A stretch of 64,000 bases of DNA from the NCBI GenBank assembly GCA_022225965.2, contig JAKJXP020000061.1, positions 1-64,000 on the forward strand. Reading direction: 5' to 3'. The notes under the pieces are model-generated. The model ran no database searches. It worked only from the letters and a program-made list of their open reading frames with translations, and was not told the DNA's origin. The DNA is from Diatrype stigma. Lineage: Eukaryota; Ascomycota; Sordariomycetes; Xylariales; Diatrypaceae. The translations under genes and the position numbers were made by a program. Numbering within the stretch: position 1 is the stretch's first letter; every line of letters starts with the position of its first letter. Of the stretch, positions 34,860 to 47,741 are shown in pieces.

Positions 34860-36904
34860 TTACTGCTGCCCGAGCAATCTGTCCCAAAAGGACCCAGTGG
34901 ACTTCGCGCCGGCCGCCGGGATCGGTGACAGCACCACTGTGTTCCATTTTTCCTCGCCGTCGATGAAGACCTGGTACAGCAAGCTGCTCTGGTCACCCTC
35001 CGAGTGCTTCTCAATGGTGATAGCGCCGAACTTGGAATTTCCAGTGTTGATGTACCTATGTTATGTTAGCAAGTTGTGGTGAGTTCGTGTTATCAAGTGG
35101 TAGAAACGTACTTCAACTCGACATCTTCATCGTCGGTTTGCTTGTAAGTGCCAAAGGGCGAGTAAAACTGGTTCAAGGGGCTTGCGGAGAACTCGTGAAC
35201 TGCCACAGTTTCGGGCCACTCGCTGTCCTTCGGCGGTGGGAACGCTGTCGCACCGAACTCATGGCGGTCACCTGACAAGACGATGATGCCTACACCTAGC
35301 TTGTTACTGGCATCCCACATGGCCTCCAGAATCTTACGGCGCTCGGCCAGAAAGCCTCCCCAGGTATCCCTCGTGTTCACTCTCCAGTTCTTCGTAAAGG
35401 GGACCGAGCTAGCGATGATCTTCCATTTGACCCCCTTTGGCGTGGGCTTCTGTAGCCATTCTAAGAAATCCTCGAGCTGAGCCTCGCCTAGCATCGTTTT
35501 GTTCACGGCGTCATATGGCTCCGAGTTGCTCGAGCGGTATGATCTTGTATCCCAGAGGAAGAAGCTGGCTGGCCCCTGAGTGAAGGAATAGTATGTAGCA
35601 TCTTTACGCGATAGTTGGCCAGCGACTCCGGATCGCTTTGCCTGGGGTGGGTTTGCCGCAGCTAGATAGTGGTTGTAGGGGTTGACAGCTGTGCTGTAGA
35701 CACCGGTAGAGTTGGCGTCCCAGTCGTTTTCAATCTCGTGGTCGTCGAGCACGTGGATCCAGCTAAGGTTCTGGCCAACAGCAGGCCAGTCGGGAGACGC
35801 GTATACATGACGATATTTCTGGTTATAACTCTCCAGTGACTGACCAAACTGCTTTGGGACATCAATATAGATGAAGTCACCGAGGAACAGCATGAATTGT
35901 GCTCCAAGACTAGGAAGAACCTTTGCGAGGTGTCTCATTCCAGGGAACGACAAGGGATGATCGAAGGGGTTGTAGGGGAAACGAGGGACGATGCATGAAG
36001 TCGCCAAAAACGTAAACTTCCCGTCGAAGAGTTCCGGCATCTTCCCAGGGCTGGGGGCGGATGTGAATTCGCCAGATTGATTGTTCGAGGTTTTCCACTC
36101 ATATGTGCGCTGTCCGAGATGGCCCAAGGGAATTGTAACGACCGTGGTAAAGTCAGACTCGTTCGTAGTCAACGGGACAGCACCAGCTGTCTGCCATAGG
36201 GGGTTTTCAAAAGGCGCCTTCGCGTCTTTCGTGTGGATCTGAATTGTAATAGGCATCTTAGATTGGTCGGGTTCGCGAATCACCAGTTTAGCCTCCTTGT
36301 CAGAGACATAACCAACTCGGGCAAACGACAACTCATGACTAGGGTACGACCATCGTGGGGTGTAGACAAGATCGGTGACCATCGCCACACAAGCAACGTT
36401 GATCAAGAATGACAGTATCGAGGAAACGATGCTGTTCGGGTTGGGCAGGCCACTAAGGAGAGTATGCCACAAAGACGGAGAGTTCTCCAGTAGAGCTACC
36501 TTTTCCTCCACCTCGACCTCCTCATCAATAATAGCTTCATCGGTATTCTCATCAGCAATATCGTCCGCATTCAGGAGTTTATCCGTCACTGTCACGTCGA
36601 CCTCATCAACAAGGGCATATTTCGGATCGGTCAAGTAGCTCGTAATGAAGGCCGGAACGTAAATGGCGAAGAGCGTGTAAATTAAGTGAAGGTAAGGCTG
36701 ACTGAATCAGTATAAGCCTTGCAACGGTTACAGCCAGTGAACTTACAGGAAGAGCGACCTGCCCGTCAAGAACCCAATTGTTAGCCATTAGAATCATATA
36801 ACTATGTGGAAGAACTGATTGCATACCCATCTCAGAAAACCAAATGAAACCAGTCTGATGCCGGCCGACGCGATGGCCGCCGCCGTCCTGGAATGATTTC
36901 CCAT
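34860..36904 (-). CDS. PhoD-like metallophosphatase, membrane-anchored
   Basis: Exons are 36904-36827, 36758-36747 (12 nt), 36697-35112 and 35055-34860, giving 623 residues. The 12-nt microexon encodes V-A-L-P and joins two parts of a hydrophobic N-terminus (IRLVSFGFLRW, then YLHLIYTLFAIYVPAFI). A third apolar stretch follows the acidic DEEVEVEEKV region. The catalytic domain keeps PhoD marks: FLATSCIVPRFPYNPFDHPL, FMLFLGDFIYID, VLDDHEIENDWD, FFLWDTRSYR and VLSGDRHEFGATA, with metal-binding Asp and His residues in place. It likely removes phosphate or acts as a phosphodiesterase at an internal or plasma membrane; the substrate is unknown. The last exon reads YINTGNSKFGAITIEKHSEG, a usual PhoD C-terminal strand. 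It is divergent from the p24 gene. Confidence 0.9.
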
Positions 36905-37885
36905 GTCCTATCGTGCCGACTACAAAATCGCTAAGGCTTGAGGTCGGAACGGTGGTGACAGAGACAGAAGGGATAGGTAAGCACGTAATATAGTATAGCG
37001 AAGACCACTGAGTTGAAGGAACTGAGTCTAATCTATGTCTGGAAGATACGAATTATAAGAGTCGGATTAGGCGCAAGATGTGAGTATGAAGGAACGCGAG
37101 AAGATAATTCAGGTGATCATCTGAGCGGCTCTCTACGTCTATAACGGATAAAGGGGGATGGGGATGAGTATGAGGAAGGACGAAAAGGGCGAAAAAGACG
37201 GGAGGAAGAAAGACGTCACTAGGCAGGTAATCTCATAGGTAGATAATGCGGCTTGCGAAAGTGTAAACTCTCGATTATCTCGGAGCTTGTTGGATCATGG
37301 ATGGATGGTGAGACCTACCTACAGGCTACTACCTAGGTACTGTAGCTTACTGGAGCTAGCCCTGTAGCACAGCACTCACAGTGACGACGGGGGGGACTGT
37401 AAACCAACCGGTTGTAGACTAGATGTGGCTGAAGCTCTCTCCCTATTCCACTGATGATATCAGCATTTACAATCACTGCGCAATCACTGTCCACTCAGGC
37501 CGGCCGAGTGTCCAGGGGTGTATCTTGTATACCTAGGTACATTGTACATATCCCTAGTGCATGCCTTGCATGTGGCTTGATAGGACTAGCACCGCAGGTG
37601 GTAGGCCCGTATGTAGTAAATGAGGAGCCCCACAGGAAGCCCCCTGGCAGGCGTGGAGCCTGAGAGCCTGGCCGGGCGTCTGAGAAACTCGGCCACCACA
37701 ATAACCCGTGCCGCTAAGAGGCTCGCGTGGCACCTGCACCCGCTGAAGTTCCAATTGCGTGGTCAGATCCAGTGCAGCCAAAGAGGACAGAAGAGGACAG
37801 ACACCGATCCGCGACAAGGTGTCCAGAAGTTCAGAGCATCTTCATCTCACTATCTACAGCGCCCTTGCTACGGCTACCTCTAGAG
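36905..37885. promoter_or_regulatory. Shared upstream region (PhoD-like / p24 gene)
   Basis: A 981-bp spacer between divergent start codons with no supported gene. A CTACCTACAGG..CTACCTAGGTACTGTAG cluster lies at about 37314-37343. Confidence 0.45.
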
Positions 37886-38729
37886 ATGAAGGCGACGCTT
37901 TTATCGGTCGGGCTCTTGGCCTGGATCGTCTCGGTTGTCTCTGCGACCGCCCTGACTTACAAGATTTCCGCCAACGAGAAAGCTTGTTTCTATACCTACT
38001 CGGAAAAGAAGGGGGCCAAGATCGCCTTTTACTTTGCTGTAAGTTGCCTGTGCTTGCGGTTTGCCGCTTGACCCGGGCAATTGACCGTACTGATCGACCA
38101 TACGCAGGTGCAATCGGGAGGTTCCTTCGATATCAACTACGATGTTACCGGCCCGGGAGATAAGGTCATCATGGAGGGAGAAAAGGAGCGCGGGGGTGAT
38201 TTCGTATTCACGGCCACCGAGATTGGCGATTACAAATTCTGCTTCAACAACGAGATGAGCACCTACTCGGAGAAGTTCGTCGACTTTGAGATCGCTGTTA
38301 GTCTCCCTCTAGTCTTTCCAGTCGATGGTCGAGATACATGTGCACCAACTAACCCCCCTACTCTTGCCCACAGGTCGAAGACGAGATCAAAGCCCAGCTT
38401 CCGTCCAAGCAGGGATCCTCTCCCGAGCAAACATCGCAACTCGAAGAATCCATTTACAAGGTGTCGGGCCAGTTATCTACCATCGTGAGAAACCAGAAAT
38501 ACTTCCGTACGCGCGAGAACCGAAACTTCAGTACCGTCCGAAGCACAGAGAAGAGGATTGTCAACTTCAGTTTCATCCAAATTGCGATGGTGATCTGCAT
38601 GGGCGCTCTGCAAGTGTTCGTTGTCAGGTTCTTTTTCCAGGTTAGTATACAATGTCACGACCTCGCAGCCCTTGGGACGAGTGTATGCTAACAAGATCGG
38701 CATAGGGAGCTCGTAAAGGCTACGTATGA
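37886..38729 (+). CDS. p24 family (emp24/GP25L) cargo receptor
   Basis: Type I membrane protein of COPII/COPI vesicles cycling between ER and Golgi. Exons are 37886-38038, 38108-38296, 38374-38640 and 38706-38729, giving 210 residues. There is a cleavable signal peptide (LLSVGLLAWIVSVVSATALT), then a GOLD domain with the paired Cys (ANEKACFYTYSEKKGAKIAF and GDYKFCFNNEMSTYSEKFVD). A coiled coil follows (QTSQLEESIYKVSGQLSTIV), then a TM segment (FIQIAMVICMGALQVFVVRF) and a very short cytosolic tail, FFQGARKGYV. The tail has the FF motif for COPII but no terminal KKxx. The last seven codons lie in a 24-nt exon. It is closest in style to the Erp group of fungal p24 proteins; the exact member is not assigned. 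Confidence 0.93.
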
Positions 38730-39520
38730 GCAGTGTTTACCAGCAAGGTTAGGCCTGATCTCGAGGAGAGTACTACAGGCCTGGATTTGGCGTACGGAGG
38801 TTCGCATTTGGAAGTATTTAGGGTGTACCATAGGGCCTGAAAATGGTGGAGTCATAAGAAAAAAGCCATGCTTTTCGCTATTATCATGTAGTCTGACAAG
38901 AACCAGCTATGTTAGGTGCTTTGAGTCGCTTCCCCTGAACAATCTCCAGCGATCTTGGATACAATAGGTAACCACTTCTGCCACTGAATGGAGGCAGGAT
39001 ATGTTTCCTGACAATGGCTTCCACGCAGAAATGCACGGGCGTAATACGACGCTCCTCGTCGAAAAGGTGCAACTAGGGCCTAACGAACGGATTATAGTTG
39101 ACTGCAATAAAATAGCAACTTGAACTTACCTACCAATTTTTGACAAACAAGCACGGGGAGTCCATATCTGTGTAGGTCTACTTCGTTGGGCGATGCCGTA
39201 TTCTTGCCAATATTTATGCAGGTGTGTATAAATCTTATGCAAGTATGTGGCTTCCGTACTAAGCATAAAAGGCCCAGCCACACTTTTTGGAAGTTGTCGA
39301 TCCACTTTTATTGGAAGTTGGACCCTCTCTTGCCTCTCGTAGACTTCTGACATTGAACAAACGCCAAACACCAAACTCATCTACAACTCCCAAGCTCGAT
39401 TAATGACAGCGACGCGACATAATACGCCGTATATCCATTGATTCCAGACTCATATGGCAACACATCTACTACGCACTTCCTGATATCGACCACCTTGTGT
39501 CACTACGGCCAACGGAAACC
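38730..39520. other. Intergenic upstream of prp45
   Basis: A 791-bp spacer between two same-strand genes; no gene is seen. Short antisense ORFs at 38884-39380 look random. Confidence 0.55.
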
Positions 39521-41506
39521 ATGACATCAATAGCAGCATCGCTCGCGCGAGCTCTGCCTAAACCGAAATACACAGGCGAAGAGGAGGAGGTCCCAGCACA
39601 CGCCCAGCAGCGCGGCACCCGTATTGTTGGCCCGGGCCAGATAGATGAGTCACAGATTGTGCTGCGAAGGACCGGTCCGCCGCCATATGGGCAACGGTCG
39701 GGATGGCGACCGCGAAGTCAAGAGGATTTTGGGGACGGAGGCGCGTTCCCGGAGATTCCCGTTGCCCAATACCCTCTCGAGATGGGAAAGAAGGGGAACA
39801 CATCCAACGCGTTGGCGATCCAGGTGGATGCGGAAGGCAAGGTCAAATACGACGCAATCGCCCAGCAGGGCCACGCCGAAGGCAGAATCGTGCAGAGCTC
39901 GTTCAAGGACTTGATTCCTCTCCGACAGCGCGCAGATGCCGGTGAAATCGACCTGTCCAGACCTGACGCAGAGAAGGTGGCCGAAACCACCGAGAAGACA
40001 AAAAATGCGCTCGCCGCGCTCGTCAGCGGCGCAGTGGCCGCCCAGAAGCCCAAGAATGTCAATATCTCAGAGCGCAAGACAACTTTCGTTCGCTACCAAC
40101 CCGCCAACCAGATGGGAGACAATTCAAAGAAGCAAGACAGGATCATGAAGATTGTCGAGCGCCAAAAGGATCCGCTAGAGCCGTAAGCAACTTCTTGTCG
40201 ATCCTCTATTCTATAAAAACAGCAGTAGCTAACAGGAGAGTCCAGGCCGAAATTCAAGCACAAGAAGATTCCGCGTGGTCCGCCTAGTCCACCGCCGCCG
40301 ATAATGCGATCGCCACCACGTAAATTAACGGCGGAAGATCAGGAGATGTGGAAAATACCTCCTCCTGTGTCGAATTGGAAGGTGAGATATCTTATGCTTC
40401 ATTTTCTTTATTCAATAGCTATACAGATTGTTCTGTTGTCTCGATGTTCGATACTCTTGGAACAGGCTACATCGTCGCTATCCTACAATTGCTGACCAAT
40501 AATTATATAGAATCCGAAAGGTTTCACCGTCCCCTTAGACAAGCGATTAGCAGCAGATGGAAGAGGTTTGCAAGATGTGGCCATCAACGACAAATTCGCC
40601 CAGTTCTCTGAAGCCCTATTCATGGCCGATAGACATGCCCGCGAGGAAGTCAGGCAACGGGCACAAATGCAGCAAAGGCTTGCCGAAAAGGAGAAGGCTC
40701 AGAAAGAGGACCATCTACGGTCCCTGGCCCAGAAAGCTCGCGAGGAGCGCGCTGGTGCTACAAGACGACGGCGGAGCTCAGCAAGCTCCAGGGACTCCAG
40801 ATCTCGATCGCGTAGCTACAGCGACTCCGAGTCTGCCTCGGATAGTGAGGACTCGGATATTCGAGAAAGAGAGAAGGCACGACAGGAGAGGCGTCGCGAG
40901 GAAGAGCGCAAACTGCGCCAATCACGCATGGGTGCGGAGAGGCGGGTCCAGGTTATGGCACGCGAACAAAACCGAGACATATCCGAGAAGGTTGCCCTGG
41001 GCCTGGCGAAGCCTACTCAACAGGCGGAGAGCATGTACGACTCCCGCCTGTTCAACCAGACTAGTGGGTTCGACAGCGGAATCAACGAGGACAATCCTTA
41101 CGACAAGCCGCTTTTTGCAGCCCAGGATGCTATCAGCAGTATTTACCGGCCGCGTCAGAATGTGGAGGATGACGACGAGGAAGCGGGCGATCGCGAGATG
41201 GCAAAGATCCAGAAGTCCAGCCGCTTTGGCGATGTTCTAGGCAAGGGAACATTCAAAGGTGCCGAGGATGCCGAGGTTAGTAGCTCTTCTCTATCCACTT
41301 TACGTATAACTTGCTAATGAAGATGGGGAAAACAGGCACGAGAGGGCCCGGTGCAGTTCGAGAAGGATGCTGGAAACGACCCTTTCAACGTGGATAAGTT
41401 CCTCTCTGAGGTAGACCAGAACCCCTCGTCGAAGAGAGGATACGGGTTACAAGAAGACGACGACTCGAGGCAACCGAAGCGTGCTAGAGTCGACGAGGAA
41501 GACTAA
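39521..41506 (+). CDS. prp45: Pre-mRNA-processing protein 45 (SNW/SKIP family)
   Basis: Spliceosome component of the NineTeen-complex-associated group, nuclear, needed for both splicing steps. Exons are 39521-40182, 40246-40381, 40511-41275 and 41336-41506, giving 577 residues. The start at MTSIAASLARALPKPKYTGE is the first ATG. N-terminal family sequence is seen (PPYGQRSGWRPRSQEDFGDG, FPEIPVAQYPLEMG). The SNW core lies across the exon 2/3 junction (PPPVSNWKNPKGFTVPLDKR, then LAADGRGLQDVAINDKFAQF). A long charged helix with RS/SD repeats and a highly acidic/basic region follow, as in SKIP. The tail FNVDKFLSEVD precedes a basic-acidic C-terminus (KRARVDEED). All splice phases match. Confidence 0.95.
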
Positions 41507-42157
41507 GAAAGGGCAGATGGATGGCCCGTGGGCAAAGGGGGTCCCAGGCAAAGATGGAAATGACATAATTTAATAGGCGTTGCCTAAACAGAAGACTTAT
41601 CATGAAGTACGTAGTCCTTCATCGCCCAAGACAGGACAAATTTACATTATGCTAGATGTATAATATGCAATCGAGGCTGCAGCATTTGAGCCTCAGTAAA
41701 ACGTCTGGAATGGAGAAGGAATATCAGTCCCTCACATATTTTCCCTCGACTTCGGTCGGCCGGAATCAATCAGAGCCCTCTCGGCAGAAGCCTGGCTGCT
41801 GGACTGATATGTATTGGTGTATATGTGTATGTTGAACCTTGTATCGAAATGCCCCTATCTCGAACTCGGCGAAAGCAGTAACGAGCTAAAGGGGGTCGTC
41901 AGATACGGCTTAGATACAGTTCGAATTATTGGTCTTTAAGGCTTTATTAATGTTCACCATAATAGCACGGCCGTTCATAGGGGCGTGGGGGTTATCACTA
42001 CGCGATACACCATATGCAGCAGATCACCATTTAAGTAGGACATCATGAAGGGCTACGTACCCGTACAAATCGCGATAGCCCCATACCTATGTTTCATCCA
42101 TTAATACGACGTTGTTTCTCTTTTCTTTCCCCGCACTAAGTAGTCACAGATCTAACG
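41507..42157. other. Intergenic between convergent prp45 and the GMC gene
   Basis: No gene is seen in these 651 bases; they hold two 3' flanks. Confidence 0.6.
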
Positions 42158-44129
42158 TTACCGCGAAGCGGCATTCTCGCCCAGGATAGTCTCCGCCGCC
42201 TTCTGGCTGATCATGAAGGTCGCCACGACGGGGAAGACGCCCGGGATGCGCGCGAACGCACTCGCGTCCACGACGCGCAGCCCGTCGACGCCGCGCACGC
42301 GGAACCGGGAGTCGAGCACGGCCATGGGGTCGTCGTCGGCGCCGATGCGGCAGGTGCTGGTGGGGTGGTGACCGAAGGTCTGGCCGTAGATCCAGTCATC
42401 CTCCTCGTCGCGGCTGCGGCAGGCGCCGTCGGCAGCGTCGAAGCCCGCGGCGCCGCAGGGGGGCTCGGTGGCGGCCACGGGCCCGTGGGGCGGCGCCGTG
42501 GCGGCGAAGACGCGCCGCGCCCACGCGGCCGCGTCGCGGATCGCGCCCACGTCCGTCTCGGCGCCCTCGGCGTACAGGCGGAAGTTGACGTCGGGCGGGT
42601 CGAGCGGGTCGGCCGACCGCAGCCGCACGTACCCGGCCGTGTTCTGCGGCCGCATCTTGACGAGCGCCAGCCCGTAGGCGCTGGGCGGGTCGACCGCCAG
42701 GTCCGCGTTGCTCTGCGCGTCCGGCCAGAACCCCCGGAACACGTACTGGCCCTGCGAGAAGAACACGTCGCGCTCGCCGCCGACCGCGCCGGAGTGGTCC
42801 GTCGTGATCACCGTCACGGCGATGCTGGCGCTCGGCGTGGAGTTGCTCTGCACGAGGCCCACGATCGGCACCTCCTGGTTGTCCATCAGGTTCCGCCCCA
42901 CGCCCGGCAGGTCCGCCACCACGGGGATGCCGAACGACTCCAGGTGCGCGGCCGGCCCGACCCCGCTCACCATCAGCAGCTGCGGCGAGTTGAAGGCGCC
43001 CCCGGCTACGATCACCTCCTTCCGCGCCGTCGCCGTGCTGACCTCGCCCTGCTGCTCGCCCGTGTTGCGCGGGTCCGCGCGGTACACGGACTTGCCCTTG
43101 ATGATCTCGACGCCGGTCGCGCGCGGCTTCGCCGCGGGGTCGGTCGTCTTGTCGGCGTCGGCGAACAGGACGCGGCTGACGAACGAGTTCATCTGCAGCG
43201 TAAGCGGGTACTGGTTCGCGTCCAACGTGTCCTCGATGAGATGCCTCGAGCTCCAGCGGGACCCGTCTCGCTGCGTGTGCTTCGGCAAGCCCCAGATCCC
43301 GTCTGTATGGTCACGCTCGGGGTCGAGGAAGTTGGGGTCGCTGTTCAAGTACGTTGATACCTGTGCAGGGTCCAGGCCGATTTCGTTGGCTGCCGACTCC
43401 AGGATGGCCCCGATCGAGCCGTTGGTGCTCCCCTTCGCCATGTTCACGGGGAAATAGCCATTGAAGCCATGACCGGGAGTTCCTTCTGGTACATAGTAGT
43501 TGTGCTCGATGGTCACGAAATGCCGTCGCATTTCCTCAGCACTAACTAGGGTTAGTAAATGCCTCTATTAATTGCCTATGATACAGAAACACAGGATGAC
43601 GAAAGGTCTCATGCAGAAAAGTTCAGGCTCACCTCCAAGATGCATCTCCCGTAATATTCACGACGTATTCCCAGTCGCTGTCAGGGGGCAAGAACGTGAA
43701 CATCCCATTAATCATCGTCGAGCCTCCTAGTGTCGCGCCCCGAGGGTAGTACACGCCGAGCAGTTCTGCTCCCTCTGGTGGGGGCTGTGACGCCGGACCG
43801 ACCCAATACGAGCCATCTGTGAGTCTCCAAGTCAACCGATGGTATTTCAGGTTACGCTCCTCCTCTTCGTAGTGCTTGACGAAGAAGTCCCACGTGATCG
43901 CTGGCGGATACGAGCCGCCCCCTTGCAAGGCATCGTCGCCGGCCTCGAGAAGCAAGACAGTGTAGTTCGCCTTGGCGAGACTGACAGCTAAAGGTCCGCC
44001 ACCCGGTCCGGTTCCAACGACGATGTAGTCGTACTCTTCAGCAGCAGCAGCCTTCGATGCCGGGACCGCGAGGACCGAAGACGCGAGTAGTGGCAGCAGG
44101 GCTGCGAGAAACCCGAATTTCCCAACCAT
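42158..44129 (-). CDS. Secreted GMC-family flavin oxidoreductase
   Basis: FAD enzyme that oxidises an alcohol or sugar outside the cell. Exons are 44129-43633 and 43541-42158 with a 91-nt intron whose acceptor is GTTAG, giving 626 residues. A signal peptide is plain (GFLAALLPLLASSVLAVPAS). The FAD-binding loop is EYDYIVVGTGPGGGPLAVSL with the acidic strand end LLLEAGDD. GATLGGSTMINGMF is GMC signature 1, and AGGAFNSPQLLMVSGVGP is signature 2. Near the C-terminus FGHHPTSTCRIG supplies the catalytic His region and GLRVVDASAFARIPGVFPVV the flavin-contact end. At the place where glucose oxidase has its second catalytic His, this protein has Phe within PGVFP, a feature of one fungal sub-branch. 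Three potential N-glycosylation sites are visible. Substrate not predictable; aryl-alcohol or choline dehydrogenase labels would be guesses. Confidence 0.92.
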
Positions 44130-45771
44130 CGTCGTATGGTTTTGCGAGCCAAAGCTAAGAAGATGGCTATTGTGACTCGACGATCATGGCAAACAACCAC
44201 GACTTCACATTGGTTTTCTTCTAAGGGTCGGCCCGGTTTTAAACGAATTCTGCCAACGATGTCGTGCAATGCAAGTTGGCAGTGGAAACCGGCTCAAATC
44301 GGCACGTGTTAAGTGTTGCCATTTGCAGCTTCTTAAATTGGAACGGAAGCAACCCAACCAGGGCCCAACAACCGTTAGCAGCATAAACGCCGCTCCGGGT
44401 GGAATCCCCTGCTGCTTCCAATGTCACCGATTCGAGGGAGAGATGCAAAGTTCGGATAATAAATCGCAGATGATGTAGCATTGTAAGCTGCCAACAAACT
44501 GGATAGTTACAGTCGCATCCCGGTAGGATATATAGACCCGCATCGTGTTCCGCATTTCAGGTTCCAATCGCAAGACAAACCGTACGACAGGAATATATTA
44601 TCTGTCGTTATTATCCAGGCCTCGGGTAATGGAGTATTCCAGGTAACCGCTATACCTTTGCTGCTGTCTCGTCCCTCGCTATGCTGCAAGATAAGCTGCT
44701 ATGTTGATCGGGTATTGTAGGTTTAGCCTATAAGGAGCGATCGATATAATTTCGGTACTTCAAGGTCGCTTTCCGTGAGTGTCATATGAAACGGGAAGAA
44801 TAAATAAATGTGCAAGAGGGCATTTCTGGTGCAGTAAGCTAAGTCCCAGGTAACTGGTTCTCCCGTCTCGTAGTGATGATCTTATATGTATGTGAGGAAT
44901 TTGGGTCAACGACTTAAGCTGTGTCACTATGGTATGATAATAAGAATCTAGTGGTCACTAAGCTTGTGCAATGGGAGATACAAGAATGTGGCTTTACGAT
45001 CTATTATACCGTACTATCTGAAGATACATGCATGGGCTACTTCTTTAACTGTTATAGATGGTCTTTATTTACACATGGCTGCTTTGGAATTTAACCGGCT
45101 CATCTGGTTATGTTGGAGCTGTTTCGATAAGGTGGGAAACCATATGGCAGCTATGGGTGACATTACCATCATGCAAAGAAAGCGTATTACCATACCTAAA
45201 ACAACAAGAAATCTTGTGACAATATTAAGTAAGATAAGAAAAATGAGGTAAAAAAAATTTATATATATTCCAGAATCGACTACGAGGTACTTATACCTTT
45301 GAACACCGATGCAATACCTCTGAAATGAGGTTGTACCAATCGTGAAGCTATACCCAGGAAACCCCTATCAGGGGAGACTGTATCACGGGGGTTTCCTTCT
45401 GTAGTCATGAAGGATTTTGGAATTTTGCTCCCCTTGTGGGGATCGAACGCTGTCAGCTGCGTCAGGCAGTGGTACCACGCACCACTCGACCATCCGCCCA
45501 AACGAACATTGATCCCCACGGTAGGAATTTGCTTGCTTATTGCTAACTATGTATGTGACTGGGTGCCTTGACCAAGTTGACTAACCATTAGGCCAGGGCA
45601 ACCTCCGGGTAACCAGCCACCTGACCTGTAGGTACGTACATAGGTACCTACACGACTCCGCCATTAGGTAGGTACCTAAGACGAAATTCCCTTCATATAA
45701 AGGGCTGACTATCCGTATCCCTATGATCCTCCTCGAGCGGGCTACCTTCGAAGGTTCTTGTGAATTGTGCC
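44130..45771. other. Intergenic (1.6 kb)
   Basis: The GMC promoter and the 3' flank of the GH5 pseudogene. A tRNA-like patch around 45425-45500 was examined and rejected. A TAGGTAC motif cluster lies at 45625-45680. A 95-codon ORF (44964-45251) is AT-rich and not supported. Confidence 0.5.
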
Positions 45772-47696
45772 TCACTTGATGATAGTACCCAGCTGTTGGG
45801 GCGATAGGGGCCCGCCAGCCCTTTGGAGTTCAAGCTTCCCGCCATGTTCATAGCTCCAGCGAAGGTGCTGTCCATCAACGAGCCACTCCCCAACTGACAA
45901 CTCTACCACCAAAGCCAGGTTCTCCGACTCGTCCGACTCTCGGTAGTGTAGCCAAGGCACGTAGACTGTGGCGTACCCACCCGTTTCCGACGAGATTTCG
46001 AGAGTAAATTTGCTCGAGCTGTAGTCAAACGTCATCGACAGAGGTTCTCCCGTAAGGGATTGTACGTACGGCCGGCACCACGCGGCTGCGGCTCGGAAGT
46101 TCTCCAGGTACTTGTGGTTGGGGAACGTCCCAGTCTCCGGGCAATACAGCGACAAGTCTTCGCCGTTCCAGTGGTCTCCCCACTCGTGGTTGTTGATTAC
46201 TGAGTAGGCCCATATAGTGAAGCCAACGAGATGGTCATCGCAACCACTCAGAGTCGCGTCCAGGGCCTTGACATGATCGGTGTAATCCCCACTCGAGTAT
46301 GCCTTGGAGTTCTCGAGGGTGAAGGGGATGCCCGTCTCCCCTATCAGGGTAGGCACCTTCAGGTCGTGCGCTAGCTGACCTATTTCGTCTGATATCAGTT
46401 TCTTGACGTGGCCCTTGCCAACTCTGAGCCCAAGTGCTTTGACCTTGTACCGACCACGGAAGAGACCAACAACATCGACGTTCCAGTGGTCATTCCAACG
46501 GCCTTGCATCATGGTAAGGGGATCATAGAAATGGGGGCTGTATGCCGTAAGAGGGTCCTCCCTCGGCGGTGGTGCTGCATACACGGACGGCTGAACGAAG
46601 CTGATGGAATGAGGAGAATGCTTGCGGATTGTCTCTGTCCATCGTTGGTAGAACTCTTGCCAATACGAAGACAAGAAGGAGAGGCGGGTTTCTGAATCAT
46701 TTTCAGACTTGGATGCCGCATGCGACCTCTTGGGAAGCCTGTCGAAGTACTGAGGGTTGCTCAGCTCTCCAGTTTCCATATTCCAAACGCCGTGAAGGCC
46801 CCAAACGCATGTGTTGAGCGGCCAAGATGAAGCTCGGTCCCAGTTCCATCGCGGGTCTTCCTCCTTCAACCAACACGTCCGACGTGGTGTGATCGTCATG
46901 GACCCTGTTTTGCGTGGTCCTGTTGAACCCAATTTGTAATCATCAACTTCCTGGGATAAACCCATGCCCAAGCGCATCGCTAACATTCACGTTAGCGCTG
47001 TAAGTAGTTCTAAAGGCAGAAACCTTGATGAGTTCAATGCCTAGGCGCTCATACATTGAATTGGAGACGGGGTGCTACCGATCTTCGCAGTGTCGTCCCT
47101 CTCATTCTTGCTTAGATCTTTCCATCCGATGTAGCCTGGTTCTGGTTCATTCATGGCATCGTACCCAAAGGGTAGGTTTCCAAGAGCTTCTGCTAGTCTA
47201 CCATAGGCAGTGAAGTAGTGCTGTTGTAAGTAATCCTGTATATTCATACCACCGATTTGGCATTTCGGGGCAAAGTCTCGCCCGGCAAAGAACAGAGTGA
47301 ATAGGGTAGCGCTCGCCAACCTGTTATGGTTGGTGGTCCACATCATGGAAGGGATCGTCTTTGGATCTTTCTTGTCGCTATCCAGGGGCCACTCAGCATA
47401 CCGCACGGCAGCATGTGTGTCGGCAAAGTAGTTCGGATCTAATCCGCAGCAATGCAAAGTCCACAGCGGTGCTCCGCTGCCTCCAACAAATCGCGACCAG
47501 AGATCTTGATGGGGATTGATGACCACTTTGAACCCGAAGTCGACGCAGATCCGGACCAGTTTCGTGATATTGTCGATATACTCATCGTCGTATATTCCCG
47601 GTCCTGCATGTTCTAGTGCTTCCCAAACAACAGGAACTCGAAGCACGTTGAATCCAACGTAGCGGAGCTTTTCCAGGTGAGCAGGCGCGTCGTCTA

Positions 47697-47741
47697 CCAT
47701 GCGGGACCCCCTTTCTGCACACCCCTACATTCTGCATACCT
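47697..47741. repeat. Left terminal inverted repeat of the pogo element
   Basis: Matches the reverse complement of the right end at 42 of 45 positions. It abuts the TA target site inside the GH5 reading frame. A minus-strand ATG inside it makes the downstream GH5 piece look like an independent ORF. Confidence 0.88.

Noticed and set aside
42365..43357. A 330-codon plus-strand ORF inside the GMC gene, and a second one at 42708-43457
   Set aside because: Arg/Gly/His/Val-rich shadow frames of a strongly supported minus-strand flavoenzyme.
45425..45500. tRNA-like patch with GTTCGATC and a D-arm-like GGTCGAGTGGT on the minus strand
   Set aside because: The T-stem does not pair (ACAGC against CCCAC) and no matching 5' acceptor strand exists; weaker than the locus at 61.1 kb.
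47041..47700. GH5 ORF treated as an independent gene starting at 47700
   Set aside because: Its ATG belongs to the transposon's inverted repeat; the true N-terminus lies beyond the element at 50027.
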